From contig NZ_CP149934.1 in assembly GCF_037949795.1 (NCBI RefSeq), positions 310,001 through 374,000 of the forward strand: a DNA stretch of 64,000 bases, read 5' to 3'. Below the pieces are notes generated by a model that worked only from the letters and a program-made list of their open reading frames with translations, did not search any database and was not told the DNA's origin. How positions within the stretch are numbered: position 1 is the stretch's first letter; each line of letters begins with the position of its first letter. A program made the position numbers and the translations under genes. Shown piece by piece: positions 34,533 to 43,367 of the stretch. This stretch comes from Thioclava sp. GXIMD2076. Its GTDB lineage: Bacteria > Pseudomonadota > Alphaproteobacteria > Rhodobacterales > Rhodobacteraceae.

Positions 34533-35377
34533 TTCCACTTCATTCGCGTCAGGCGCGAGAAGATCAGCACGATAATCCCCGCCGAGACCGCCAGCACCAG
34601 TGCCATCGCCGCACCAAACGGCCATTGATACTGGTCAAGAAGCGCATCCACCACGAGGATGGTTGTTGTCTTCACCCGCATCCCACCGATCAGCGCGGGC
34701 GTCACATAGGACGAGACCGCCAGCACGAAGACCAGAATACAGCCCGACTGGATGCCGGGCATCGACATCGGCAGCGTCACGCGACGAAAGACGGTGAAGC
34801 GCTTCGCCCCCAGCGAACGCGCCGCCTGCGCCACCGAATGGTCCATCTGGGACAGCGTCGACAGAAGCGGCAGCACCATGAAGGGCAAGAACACATGCGC
34901 CAGCGCAAGGATTACGCCGAAATCATTATACATCAGTGGAATAGGCCGCGAAATCAGTCCCCAGTCACGCAAAACCGTATTGATGACACCGGCATTGCCC
35001 AGAAGGATCGTCCAGCCATAGCTGCGCACCACGATCCCCACCAGAAGCGGCGACAGCACCAGCCCGTAGAGAAGCCCCCGCCAGCGCCGCGAGGCCAGCG
35101 CGATATGCAGCGCCACCGGATAGGCCAGCACGAGACACAGGAAGGTGGTGAGCGCCCCCATCCACAGCGTCTGCGGCAGACTGTCGAGATAATAGGGCTG
35201 AGAGAAGAAGGACCGGTAGGCCGTCAGGCCAAAGCCCTCGCCATAAGGCGTCTGGCCCTCGCCCGGCAGCCGGAAGCTCATCACCAGCACCGAGATATAG
35301 GGCAGCATGATGAAGCCGAAGACCAGAATGGCCGCCGGCAGGATCAACAGCGTGGAGCGCGTGCGCGAGATCGTCAT
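34529..35377 (-). CDS. Polyamine-type ABC transporter permease (PotB-like)
   Basis: A 282-residue permease with about six membrane segments (first TLLILPAAILVFGFIMLPYISVLVMSF) and the EAA loop MDHSVAQAARSLGAKRFTVFRRVTLPMSMPGI (about residues 179-210). It forms the membrane channel with the PotC-like protein. ATG 35377 overlaps the stop of the ATPase gene, and its own stop overlaps the next permease start, so ATPase and both permeases are translationally coupled. Confidence 0.9.
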   Translation of the reverse strand: MTISRTRSTLLILPAAILVFGFIMLPYISVLVMSFRLPGEGQTPYGEGFGLTAYRSFFSQPYYLDSLPQTLWMGALTTFLCLVLAYPVALHIALASRRWRGLLYGLVLSPLLVGIVVRSYGWTILLGNAGVINTVLRDWGLISRPIPLMYNDFGVILALAHVFLPFMVLPLLSTLSQMDHSVAQAARSLGAKRFTVFRRVTLPMSMPGIQSGCILVFVLAVSSYVTPALIGGMRVKTTTILVVDALLDQYQWPFGAAMALVLAVSAGIIVLIFSRLTRMKWK

Positions 35378-36420
35378 GCGTCCGCTCCGAGCGGCCAGAG
35401 CCGTGCCGGATCGAGGCTGAGCCCCACGCGTTCGCCCTCATTCGCGCGATAGGTCGTGGGCGAGATCACCGCCATCGGCCCGAGATCGGTCTCGATGACA
35501 TATTCCAGATGCCCGCCGCTGAAGGCACAGGAGATCACCTGCCCCACCAGATCGCCCTCCTCGGGCGCGCAAATGCCGATCTGCTCGGGTCGCGCCATCA
35601 GACGCAGGCTGGCCCCTGCGGGCAGATGCGCCCCCACCAGCGGCAGGTTGCGTCCCTGCGGCAGATCCACCCCCTCGCCATCTGCCGAGACCGGCAGCGA
35701 CAGGATATTGGCATTGCCGACAAACCGCGCGATGGCCTCGGTCTGCGGGCGGTCATAGACCTCTTCGGGGCTGCCCTTCTGGGCAATCTCACCATTGAAC
35801 ATCACGACCACGCGGTCGGACATGGTCATCGCCTCGTTCTGGTCATGGGTGACATAGATCGTGGTGATGCCCACACGGCGCTGCAGGTCGCGGATAAAGC
35901 CGCGCATCTCGTCACGCAATGCGGCATCGAGATTGGCCAGAGGCTCGTCCAGCAGCAAGATCGCAGGCTCGATCACCAGAGCCCGTGCCAGCGCCACACG
36001 CTGCTGCTGGCCGCCCGACAGCGCCTTGGGATAGCGCTCGGCATAGGGGGTGAGCTGCACCATATCGAGGGCGCGCGCGACACGGCGCGTGATCTCGGAT
36101 TTGGCGATCTTGCGCATCTGCAACCCGAAGGCCAGATTCTGCGCGACCGTCATATGCGGGAAAAGCGCATAGGACTGGAACACCATGCCGATATCGCGTT
36201 CCTCGGGCAACTTGCGCGAGATATCACGCCCGTCGAACAGGATCTGCCCGCCGGTGATATCCTCGAACCCCGCGATGCAGCGAAGCGTGGTGGATTTACC
36301 GCATCCCGAGGGGCCCAGAAGAGAGACAAACTCGCCATCGCCGATCTCGAGCGAAACGGATTTGAGGGCGGGTGTCTTGCCATAGGTCTTCACAAGAGAC
36401 TGGAGCGTTACCTGGGTCAT
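35374..36420 (-). CDS. Polyamine-type ABC transporter ATP-binding protein (PotA-like)
   Basis: A 348-residue ATPase. Walker A LLGPSGCGKSTTLR (about residues 34-47), Q-loop MVFQSYALFPHMTV, signature LSGGQQQRVALARAL, Walker B ILLLDEPLANLD and the H-loop IYVTHDQNEAM are all intact. A C-terminal TOBE domain (about 270-345, LMARPEQIGI...EYVIETDLGPM) is typical of the PotA/FbpC group. It starts 73 bp after the binding-protein gene across an attenuator-like hairpin, and its stop overlaps the downstream permease. Confidence 0.93.
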   Translation of the reverse strand: MTQVTLQSLVKTYGKTPALKSVSLEIGDGEFVSLLGPSGCGKSTTLRCIAGFEDITGGQILFDGRDISRKLPEERDIGMVFQSYALFPHMTVAQNLAFGLQMRKIAKSEITRRVARALDMVQLTPYAERYPKALSGGQQQRVALARALVIEPAILLLDEPLANLDAALRDEMRGFIRDLQRRVGITTIYVTHDQNEAMTMSDRVVVMFNGEIAQKGSPEEVYDRPQTEAIARFVGNANILSLPVSADGEGVDLPQGRNLPLVGAHLPAGASLRLMARPEQIGICAPEEGDLVGQVISCAFSGGHLEYVIETDLGPMAVISPTTYRANEGERVGLSLDPARLWPLGADA

Positions 36421-36434
36421 CTGTTACCGGGGTC

Positions 36435-36480
36435 GGAAAAGAAAAAGCCTGCCCCAACGGGGTAAACCCGAAGGGACAGG
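36435..36480 (-). terminator. Attenuator/terminator between binding protein and ATPase genes
   Basis: On the minus strand CCTGTCCC (36480-36473) pairs with GGGGCAGG (36455-36448), with one G-U pair, and is followed by CTTTTTCTTTTCC. This is a hairpin plus T-run inside the operon. It would lower ATPase and permease expression relative to the binding protein. Confidence 0.7.
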
Positions 36481-36493
36481 AGAGGGGAAGGGG

Positions 36494-37546
36494 TCAGGCG
36501 CCGAAGATCTCGTTCCAGCGGCGCGCAATTTCTTCGGATCTGGAGTTCATCAACTCCCAGTCCCATTCGATAAACTGGTCCATGGCCGCCCCGAAGACAG
36601 GCACATCCTTTTGCAGGTCTTCCGGTACTTCAACGGTCTTGTTGACTGGCGAGACGAAGAATTCGCGCATCAACAGATCCTGACCGATAGGACCCAAAAC
36701 GAAATCGAGATATTTATAGGCCTCTTCACGGGCAGGCGTATTGGCGCAGATACTGAAGGTCTGGTCCCACATCATCAGGCCCTCGTCGGGGATGATGCAA
36801 TCGACCGGCAGCCCCTGCTCGCGCAGCCGCGCGATCTCGCCGAAATCGAACGGCGCGACGGCAATCTCGCCGGTAGCCATGGCCGTGCTCATGTTGAAAT
36901 CTGTCTGGTAGACAGGACCCAACTCTTTCAGCTTGGCAAAGCCGGTTTCCAGATCGTCGATGCCCGAACCATAGATCTTGGACGCCAGCATCAGAAACAT
37001 CTTACCCGCGGAGTTGACGATATTGTAAAGACCGAGGCGGCCTTTCAGCTCCTCGTTCTCCCACAGATCCTTCCACGAGGTCGGCGGGGCCGAAATCATA
37101 TCGGTGCGGTAACCGATCCCGATAGGCGAGATCAGACCGACCGCGCCATAACCGTCGGAGGCCTTGGTCGCGACCGGATAGAGGTTCTGGTAGTTCGGCA
37201 GCAACGACTGGTCGAGCTTCTCGAAGAACCCCTCCTTGCGCAGCACCTGCGCATAGATCTCGTTGAACATCAGGCAGCCATAGGGCGGATCTTCCTTGCC
37301 AGCGGCCCGCATATTGGCGGTATAGACCCGGCCAAGCCCGATATCGAGCTTGGGGGTGATCCCGGTCTCCTTGGTGAAACCGGGGATCAGCGTATCACGC
37401 CAGAACTTCTCCCAGGAGCCACCATAGGTGGTGATCACCAACTCGTTGGTGGCCGCGTAGACGGCCGGAATATTGAGCACGGAGGCCCCGCCCAAGGCAA
37501 CGAGCGCCGTGAGCAATTTGCGACGATTCAGATCAGTCATGGTCAT
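36494..37546 (-). CDS. Polyamine-type ABC transporter binding protein (PotD-like)
   Basis: A 350-residue binding protein of the spermidine/putrescine/thiamine-like group (ELVITTYGGSWEKFWRDTLIPGFTKETGI, GLISPIGIGYRTDM, WKDLWENEELKGRLGLYNI, EIAVAPFDFGEIARLREQGLPVD). The N-terminus (NRRKLLTALVALGGASVLNIPAVYA, residues about 7-31) has a twin-Arg stretch and hydrophobic core, so Tat or Sec export to the periplasm is expected. It lies 49 bp downstream of the 2OG oxygenase in the same operon. The ligand is not deducible from the motifs. Confidence 0.9.
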   Translation of the reverse strand: MTMTDLNRRKLLTALVALGGASVLNIPAVYAATNELVITTYGGSWEKFWRDTLIPGFTKETGITPKLDIGLGRVYTANMRAAGKEDPPYGCLMFNEIYAQVLRKEGFFEKLDQSLLPNYQNLYPVATKASDGYGAVGLISPIGIGYRTDMISAPPTSWKDLWENEELKGRLGLYNIVNSAGKMFLMLASKIYGSGIDDLETGFAKLKELGPVYQTDFNMSTAMATGEIAVAPFDFGEIARLREQGLPVDCIIPDEGLMMWDQTFSICANTPAREEAYKYLDFVLGPIGQDLLMREFFVSPVNKTVEVPEDLQKDVPVFGAAMDQFIEWDWELMNSRSEEIARRWNEIFGA

Positions 37547-37595
37547 GTCCCTATTGGTGCCTTGGTGGGTGCCGGATCTTGCCGCCCGGATCGCC

Positions 37596-38570
37596 TCAGG
37601 AGGCTTTTTTGCGGTAGTCGTAATTCTTGTTCAGACGTTCAAGCAAATAATCGCCATAGAGCACCGGCTCCATCTGCGCGGTCTCGCCTGCCTCGAGCAT
37701 CGCCTCGGGGCATTCCACCAGCGCGCGCATCGACGGATCGTAGAAGAAGGGCTGCGAATAGCGGTCCTTGCGCGAGAGGTTACGCACGCGGTGGGGCGTG
37801 GACACAAACCGCCCATTCGACCATTTGGACAGGATGTCGCCAACATTCATGACAAAAGTGCCCTCGATCGGCGGCGCGGGGATCCAGTCGCCACGCTTGT
37901 TGCGCACCTCGAGCCCGCCGACATTATCCTGCTTGAGAAGCGTGATGAAGCCGTAATCGGTATGCGGAGCGGAGCCGAAGAGCTCTTCCTCATCGGGCTG
38001 TTCGGGATAATGCAGCAGGCGCAGGAACAGCGTCGGAGTGTCGAAATACTTCGCGAACCAGTCGCGCTCGAGGCCAAGCGCCTCGGCCAGCGCCTCGGCG
38101 ATCCGCTCACCCAACCCCGTCATCTCGCGCATATAGGCCAGCGCGGTCTCCTCGACTTCCGGCAGGGAAGCGGGGAACTGGTTCGGGCCATGCATCGGCT
38201 CGCCTGCATAGGACGCATCCTCGGGCACATCATGCATTACCATGAGGCTCTCGGAACGGTTCGGCTTGGTGACCTTGGCCACCGAGGAGGTCACGATAGT
38301 CGAGGACGACATCGGCATATAGCCACGGTGGAACTCGTTGATCTTGAGCGCCATTTTCTCCTCCATCGGAAGATCATGGAAGGCCATGTTCATCTGGCGC
38401 ATTTTCTCGACCAGATCCTCGGACACGCCATGGCCGGACAGATAGGCAAAGCCCGACGTCTCCAGAGCCGATTTGAGCGCCGCAACCGTCTCGGCGCGCG
38501 CCTCGGGGGTGGCACTCGCAGCCAAGGCGCTCAGATCCACGATCGGAATATTGTCGAATTCGCCCTTCAT
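37596..38570 (-). CDS. 2-oxoglutarate/Fe(II)-dependent oxygenase, isopenicillin-N-synthase-like family
   Basis: A 324-residue cytosolic non-haem iron oxygenase. The N-terminal DIOX_N-type region is IPIVDLSAL...GFAYLSGHGV. The facial triad is His203 and Asp205 (APHTDYGF) with His260 (STPHRVRN), and the 2OG-binding pair Arg270/Ser272 lies in RYSQPFF. This matches a 2OG-dependent dioxygenase rather than true isopenicillin N synthase. GGAGG precedes ATG 38570. It is the first gene of the operon with the PotDABC-like transporter and gntR, and is divergent from a nucleoside hydrolase. It probably hydroxylates an imported substrate, possibly a nucleoside or base; inferred. Confidence 0.9.
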   Translation of the reverse strand: MKGEFDNIPIVDLSALAASATPEARAETVAALKSALETSGFAYLSGHGVSEDLVEKMRQMNMAFHDLPMEEKMALKINEFHRGYMPMSSSTIVTSSVAKVTKPNRSESLMVMHDVPEDASYAGEPMHGPNQFPASLPEVEETALAYMREMTGLGERIAEALAEALGLERDWFAKYFDTPTLFLRLLHYPEQPDEEELFGSAPHTDYGFITLLKQDNVGGLEVRNKRGDWIPAPPIEGTFVMNVGDILSKWSNGRFVSTPHRVRNLSRKDRYSQPFFYDPSMRALVECPEAMLEAGETAQMEPVLYGDYLLERLNKNYDYRKKAS

Positions 38571-38588
38571 ACTTTCCTCCAGTATTTT

Positions 38589-38598
38589 CTGTATACAG
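38589..38598. promoter_or_regulatory. Candidate GntR operator 1 (CTGTATACAG)
   Basis: A perfect 10-bp palindrome centred on GTATAC, 18 bp before the oxygenase start. GntR/FCD regulators often bind GTATAC-cored dyads. A second such core is 57 bp away at 38655-38662. Confidence 0.55.
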
Positions 38599-38654
38599 TA
38601 TTCGAGACTTGATCTTTTGATGGAAGTGGTTTGCGATGGCATATCGCAATTTTC

Positions 38655-38662
38655 GGTATACC
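38655..38662. promoter_or_regulatory. Candidate GntR operator 2 (GGTATACC)
   Basis: A perfect 8-bp palindrome with the same GTATAC core, in the middle of the 164-bp divergent promoter between the oxygenase (minus) and nucleoside hydrolase (plus). Confidence 0.5.
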
Positions 38663-38734
38663 AATCCGGATATGCCCAAAGATGCATCACATTTATACCA
38701 TCAATGCCGGAGTTCCGGTCACAAGGAGTATTCC

Positions 38735-39700
38735 ATGGCGCTTCCCGTCATCATCGACACCGATCCGGGCCAAGACGACGCCTTTGCAATCCTGCTCGCT
38801 CTCGCGGTGCCCGAGCTGGACGTTCTGGGCCTGACGACGGTGGCCGGAAATATGGGGCTCGAGCAGACCACCGATAATGCGCGCCGTATTGTCGAATTGG
38901 CTGGCCTGCCCAAAACACCGGTCCATGCGGGCTCCGCCCGCCCGCTGATCCGCAAGCCGCGTCCCGTGCCCGAGATCCACGGCGAGACGGGGATTGACGG
39001 CTGGGACTGGGCCGAGGCCCGCTTCCCCCCCGCCAAAACCCATGCGGTGGATTTCATAATCGAAACCATCCTCGCGCATCCGCAAAAGGTGCAGATGATC
39101 TGCCTCGGCCCGCAGACCAATCTGGCGCTGGCCATCCGTCGCGCCCCCGAGATCTTGCAGAACATGGCAGGGATCAGCTTCATGGGGGGCGGCTTCTTCG
39201 AGGGCGGCAATATGACCCCTGCCGCCGAATACAACATCCTCGTCGACCCCGAGGCCGTGCGGATCGTGCTCTCCTCGGCGGGGGAGGCCGGAGTGCCGGT
39301 CACCGCCGTGCCGCTGGACTGCACCCATGCCTGCGCCGCACCTCTGGGCTGGTCCACGACCCTGCGTGAGACGGGCACGGAGGTCATGCAGGCCTGTGCC
39401 GGCATGATGGAATTCTTCGAACAATACGGGAACAAGAAATACGGCACAAAGACGCGGCCGCTGCATGATGCGGTGGCGATTGCCGCCACGATCTGGCCCG
39501 ATCTGTTCCCCGGCAAGCTCTGCCCCGTCGATGTGGAATGCGCAGGCGAGCTGACCACCGGTATGACCGTCGTCGACTGGCTGCGCCAGACGGGCCGGCC
39601 CGATAACTGCCTGTGGCTCAATGGCTGCCATGATGCGGCGGAGGTCTATGCCCGTATGGCGGCGGCTCTTGCCACCCTTCCGGGCAACGTGCCCGCCTGA
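38735..39700 (+). CDS. Nucleoside hydrolase (IUNH family)
   Basis: A 321-residue enzyme that hydrolyses the N-glycosidic bond of nucleosides, releasing base and ribose. The Ca2+-binding signature DTDPGQDDA is at residues 8-16. LGPQTNLALAIRRAPEI and MGGGFFEGGNMTPAAEYNILVDPEA are family hallmarks, and HDAVAIAA near residue 246 supplies another Ca2+/active-site residue. AAGGAG precedes ATG 38735; the frame extends upstream without homology. It is divergent from the 2OG oxygenase/transporter operon and shares candidate GntR operators with it. Base preference is not predictable from sequence. Confidence 0.93.
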   Translation: MALPVIIDTDPGQDDAFAILLALAVPELDVLGLTTVAGNMGLEQTTDNARRIVELAGLPKTPVHAGSARPLIRKPRPVPEIHGETGIDGWDWAEARFPPAKTHAVDFIIETILAHPQKVQMICLGPQTNLALAIRRAPEILQNMAGISFMGGGFFEGGNMTPAAEYNILVDPEAVRIVLSSAGEAGVPVTAVPLDCTHACAAPLGWSTTLRETGTEVMQACAGMMEFFEQYGNKKYGTKTRPLHDAVAIAATIWPDLFPGKLCPVDVECAGELTTGMTVVDWLRQTGRPDNCLWLNGCHDAAEVYARMAAALATLPGNVPA

Positions 39701-39707
39701 ACGCAAA

Positions 39708-39732
39708 GGCCCTCCCCAAGGTGGGGAGGGCC
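39708..39732. terminator. Bidirectional hairpin terminator
   Basis: Perfect 10-bp stem GGCCCTCCCC/GGGGAGGGCC with loop AAGGT between the convergent nucleoside hydrolase and aldolase genes. T-runs are short, so termination may be partial. Confidence 0.65.
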
Positions 39733-39760
39733 AACACCCGATGGGCCTCGGGCGTATAAC

Positions 39761-40525
39761 TCAGGCGAATTGCGGACAGTCACGCTTCATCTTGCGCACC
39801 ATCGCGTCAAACAGCAGCGTCGCGAAGGACGAATTATCCTTCAACCGCTGTGCATCCTCGGCACATTTGCGTTTGATCCCTTCGGGCAGGGTGCTGTCCG
39901 GCCCCGGAATACCGGCGGTCGCGCATTGGATCTCGGCGGCACGCTGGACCGTCCACAACAGGAAGAAGGTCAGCGGAATATCGGCCTCGCAGACTGCGAT
40001 CCCGTGATTGCGCAGAACGAGCACATGTTTGTCGCCCAGCGAGGCCAGCATCCGCTCGCGCTCGGTATCGTAGATCGTGATCCCCTCGAACTCGTGATAG
40101 GCCACGCGCCCATAAAGCTGCGCCCCGTTGAAATTGTCATGCGAGATCGGGGCCATCTTGCCCACGATGGCCGAGATCGGCGTGGTATGGGTATGGGCCA
40201 CACAGCCCACATCGGGGCGATGCTCGTGGATCACACCATGCAGGGCGAAACCGGCGGGGTTGGGCTTATAGGGGCTCTCGCGTTTCAGCTTGCCATCCAC
40301 GCCCACCACCAGCAGGTTCTCGGGCGTAACCTCGTCGTAATGCAGCCCCATCGGGTTCACCAGATAGGCATGCTCATCGCCCGGCAGACGCACCGAGATA
40401 TGGTTGAAGATCAGCTCGGTCCAGCCCATGTAGCTGACAAGATGGTAGAAATCGGCAAGCTGCACGCGCAGCTCCGCTTCGGTCATTTCGGCAAGCGGCT
40501 TATGGATCGGGGTCAGGTCGTTCAT
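39761..40525 (-). CDS. Class II aldolase/adducin family protein
   Basis: A 254-residue protein of the fuculose-phosphate-aldolase/adducin fold. The NHISVRLPGDEHAYLVNPMGLHYDEVTPENLLVVG N-terminal core is followed by the metal-binding HTHTTPISA and VLVLRNHGIAVCEADIP. These supply the Zn2+-binding histidines. Members act as aldolases, decarboxylases or epimerases on small phosphorylated or free keto-acids. It is the last gene after a ketopantoate-reductase-like gene (1-bp gap) and a TRAP transporter, so it probably works on a compound imported by that transporter. The reaction is unknown. Confidence 0.88.
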   Translation of the reverse strand: MNDLTPIHKPLAEMTEAELRVQLADFYHLVSYMGWTELIFNHISVRLPGDEHAYLVNPMGLHYDEVTPENLLVVGVDGKLKRESPYKPNPAGFALHGVIHEHRPDVGCVAHTHTTPISAIVGKMAPISHDNFNGAQLYGRVAYHEFEGITIYDTERERMLASLGDKHVLVLRNHGIAVCEADIPLTFFLLWTVQRAAEIQCATAGIPGPDSTLPEGIKRKCAEDAQRLKDNSSFATLLFDAMVRKMKRDCPQFA

Positions 40526-40526
40526 G

Positions 40527-41543
40527 TCAGATCCTTTCCAGAGAAATGGTGTTCATGAGGGAATGTCGGGCGATCTGCGCCTCGGAGCCCGAGAGCGGCA
40601 AAGTGCAGTGGGTGTCGAGTGCGGCGAGAATGGCGGCGAGCGCGGGGTTCGGATGGCCTGCCGCCTCCGCCATCGCCATGGGCGCCCGGGCAATGGCATC
40701 CAGCTCGAGGGCGCGGCCCGCTCGGGCATCCTGCAGCATCGAGGTCGGGAAATCTCCGGCATCCACAATGAGGTCGATCAGCCAGTGGTTATCGGGTAGA
40801 TCATAGCCCAAGCCCCGCGCCCATGCGCGGAACGGATCGGCCACGGCCGAAGCCAGCGCCGCGAGTTCGGGGGTCTGGCCGATAGTTGCCAGATGGTCTC
40901 CCAACAGCGCCGAGAGCGGGTTGGTGGTAATATTGGCCAGAAGCTTCACCAACACCTTCTGCCGGATGGTGGGCGTCACATCGGTGCGAATGCCCCCCGC
41001 CTCCAGCACACGGGCCAGCCGCGCGATCGCGGGGCGGTCATGCGCCCCCATCGCGGGTCCGAGCGACAGCGTCGGCGTATTGGAAGACAGCGCCTCGCCC
41101 GCCTCCATCCGCACGGTCATCAGGAGCACCGCCCCCAGCACCTGCTGCGGATCGAGATGGCGGGCCAGTATCGCCTCGGGATCGACGAAGGGCACCTCGG
41201 CCCCGCCCGCAAAAAACCAGAAGGGCAGACCATTGACCATCGGGATAACGAGCGTGTCCGGCCCGATCCCAGCGATGTTCTCGGCCACCGCCTGCGGCAG
41301 GGCTTGCGCCTTCACACAGAAGAACACGGCATCCTGCACCTGCTCCAGCGCCTGTTTCGCCTGCGGGCGGGCGCGGTGCCATGTGCCACGGTCACATAGC
41401 GCCACCCCTTGGGCGCGAATCTGCTCGAGCCGAAGCCCGCGTGCCGTAACCGTGACCTCGGCGCCGGAGCCTCCCAGAAGGGCGGCCATCGCCGTGCCGA
41501 TATTGCCGGCCCCGATCACCGCGATTTTCATCCTGCTTTCCAT
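40527..41543 (-). CDS. 2-dehydropantoate 2-reductase family protein
   Basis: A 338-residue NAD(P)-dependent reductase of the ApbA/PanE family. The N-terminal Rossmann motif is AVIGAGNIGTAMAALLGGSGAEVTV. FFCVKAQALPQA and IPMVNGLPFWFF are typical, and the C-terminal helical domain carries KVLVKLLANITTNPLSAL, with the catalytic Lys in the first part. ATG 41543 follows GAGGGGG; a start four codons later (41531) is possible. Placement with a TRAP transporter and class II aldolase suggests a catabolic 2-keto-acid or 2-hydroxy-acid reductase, not pantothenate synthesis. Confidence 0.87.
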   Translation of the reverse strand: MESRMKIAVIGAGNIGTAMAALLGGSGAEVTVTARGLRLEQIRAQGVALCDRGTWHRARPQAKQALEQVQDAVFFCVKAQALPQAVAENIAGIGPDTLVIPMVNGLPFWFFAGGAEVPFVDPEAILARHLDPQQVLGAVLLMTVRMEAGEALSSNTPTLSLGPAMGAHDRPAIARLARVLEAGGIRTDVTPTIRQKVLVKLLANITTNPLSALLGDHLATIGQTPELAALASAVADPFRAWARGLGYDLPDNHWLIDLIVDAGDFPTSMLQDARAGRALELDAIARAPMAMAEAAGHPNPALAAILAALDTHCTLPLSGSEAQIARHSLMNTISLERI

Positions 41544-41552
41544 GGTGCCCCC

Positions 41553-42833
41553 TCAGGTCAGGATCAGAACAAGCGTCGGGAAAATGGTCAGGATCGCGAC
41601 CCGCACCACATCCATCGCCACAAACGGCCCGAGCCCGCGGAAGATCGTGCCCAACCGCACATCCGGCACCACCGAGCGCAGCACGAATGCGTTCATGCCC
41701 ACGGGCGGCGTGATATAGCTGATCTCGGTGACCATCACGACGAAGATCCCGAACCAGATCAGGTCGATCCCCTGTGCCGCGACAATCGGATAGAAGACCG
41801 GCACCGTCAGCATGATCATCGACAGGCTTTCCAGCACACATCCCAGCACCAGATAGATGCACAGGATCACCAGAATGGTCACGATCGGCGTGGTGCCGAA
41901 CAGGCCGAGGAAGCTCTGGATATCAGTCGTCATGCCCGACATGTTGACGTAATTGGTGAAGGTCAGCGCGCCGAACAGGATGAAGAACATCATCGCGGTG
42001 GTTTTCATCGTATCATAGAGCACATTGACGAGCCCCGCCCATGTGAAGCGCCCCGAGAGCACCACCAACAAAAGAGCACCAGCCGCCCCCATGCCCGCGG
42101 ACTCGGTGGGGGTGAAAACGCCCAGATAAATGCCCCCCATCACGAAGACGAAGAGGACCAGCGCGCCTGCCGTGCCCTTGAGCGCGCGGATCCGCTCGCC
42201 CAGCGGCAGCTTTTCCTCGACCGGCAGATCGATGCCTTTGAGCGCGATGGTGATGCGCACGGCGATGGCGTAGCCGATGATCCCTAGAATACCCGGGATC
42301 AGCCCCGCAAGAAACAGCTTGCCGATATCCTGCTGGGTCATGATGCCATAGAAAACCAGTATGACCGAAGGCGGGATCAGGATGCCCAGTGTGCCGCCTG
42401 CCGCGATGGAGGCCGTCGAGAGTTGGTCGGGATAGCCGAAGCGCCGCATGGAAGGCAGCGCGATCCGCGTCATGGTGGCGGCGGTGGCCATGGACGAGCC
42501 GCAGACCGAGGAGAACGCGCCACAGGCCACCACGGTCGCCGTGGCCAGCCCGCCCTTGCGGTGGCGCAGCCATGCATAGGCCGCGTAATAAAGCTCTGTC
42601 GCGATCCCCGATTGCACCACGAAATTGCCCATCATCAGGAACAGCGGCAGCACCGAGAGCGAGTAATCACGCCCATTGTCGAAAAACGCCGAACCCATAA
42701 GCGAGAGCGCAGGCGTCCAGCCGATGATCGAGGCAACGCCCACGACCCCCACACCTGCCAGCGCAAAGGCGATCGGCACGCCACAGAGCAAAAGCCCCAT
42801 CACCACCGCCATACCAATTGGCCAATATTCCAT
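41553..42833 (-). CDS. TRAP transporter large membrane subunit (DctM)
   Basis: A 426-residue permease with about twelve membrane segments (MAVVMGLLLCGVPIAFALAGVGVVG, VCGSSMATAATMTRIALPSMRRFGYP, GTLGILIPPSVILVFYGI, GVFTPTESAGMGAAGAL). These loops are conserved in DctM proteins, which carry solute with Na+ co-transport. It starts 3 bp after the DctQ stop, with AAGGGATAGAG before ATG 42833. Partner subunits are encoded immediately upstream. Confidence 0.92.
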   Translation of the reverse strand: MEYWPIGMAVVMGLLLCGVPIAFALAGVGVVGVASIIGWTPALSLMGSAFFDNGRDYSLSVLPLFLMMGNFVVQSGIATELYYAAYAWLRHRKGGLATATVVACGAFSSVCGSSMATAATMTRIALPSMRRFGYPDQLSTASIAAGGTLGILIPPSVILVFYGIMTQQDIGKLFLAGLIPGILGIIGYAIAVRITIALKGIDLPVEEKLPLGERIRALKGTAGALVLFVFVMGGIYLGVFTPTESAGMGAAGALLLVVLSGRFTWAGLVNVLYDTMKTTAMMFFILFGALTFTNYVNMSGMTTDIQSFLGLFGTTPIVTILVILCIYLVLGCVLESLSMIMLTVPVFYPIVAAQGIDLIWFGIFVVMVTEISYITPPVGMNAFVLRSVVPDVRLGTIFRGLGPFVAMDVVRVAILTIFPTLVLILT

Positions 42834-42836
42834 ACT

Positions 42837-43367
42837 CTATCCCTTCGTGGCGCGCGTGATCAGCGCCTGAAATGGCACATAAACCGCCATGATCATCCCC
42901 ACAGCGGTGCAAATGGCGCAGAAATAGCCCAGCGGGGCGATGGGGAGCAACAGGTTGGTCGTGGCGCCGCCATAGCCCGCGATCTGGTCCGCATAGACCC
43001 AGATCCGCCATGTCACGACCCCCAACACCACCGCCGAGAAAATCCCGCAGGCCATGCGCCGCCATGGCTGCCATCGGTCGGGCATCGCGTCGGTGACCAG
43101 ATCGACCGTCACATGCTCGTTGCGCAATGCCACCGCCGGCAGGCCGAGGAAGATTGTGGCGCACAGCAGAAGCTCGGTGAGCTCTGCCGCCCCCTTGAGC
43201 GGCGCGTTGAACAGATAGCGGCCCACCACATCGACCACCGTCAGTCCCATCATCGCCATCAGCAGGATACCGCCAAGGACCGCCAGAACGGTATGGGCGG
43301 AGGGGAGCCCTGCCCCCTCCCCCGCCTGTTCGCCACTGTCCCGAAGGCTCAGATCGGCCGGTTTCAT
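42837..43367 (-). CDS. TRAP transporter small membrane subunit (DctQ)
   Basis: A 176-residue protein with four membrane segments after a hydrophilic N-terminus of about 27 residues. The first helix is AVLGGILLMAMMGLTVVDVVGRYLFNAPLKGAAELTELLL, with the family Arg-Tyr-x-Phe-Asn pattern. ATG 43367 overlaps the DctP stop (ATGA). It scaffolds the DctM subunit. Confidence 0.9.
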   Translation of the reverse strand: MKPADLSLRDSGEQAGEGAGLPSAHTVLAVLGGILLMAMMGLTVVDVVGRYLFNAPLKGAAELTELLLCATIFLGLPAVALRNEHVTVDLVTDAMPDRWQPWRRMACGIFSAVVLGVVTWRIWVYADQIAGYGGATTNLLLPIAPLGYFCAICTAVGMIMAVYVPFQALITRATKG

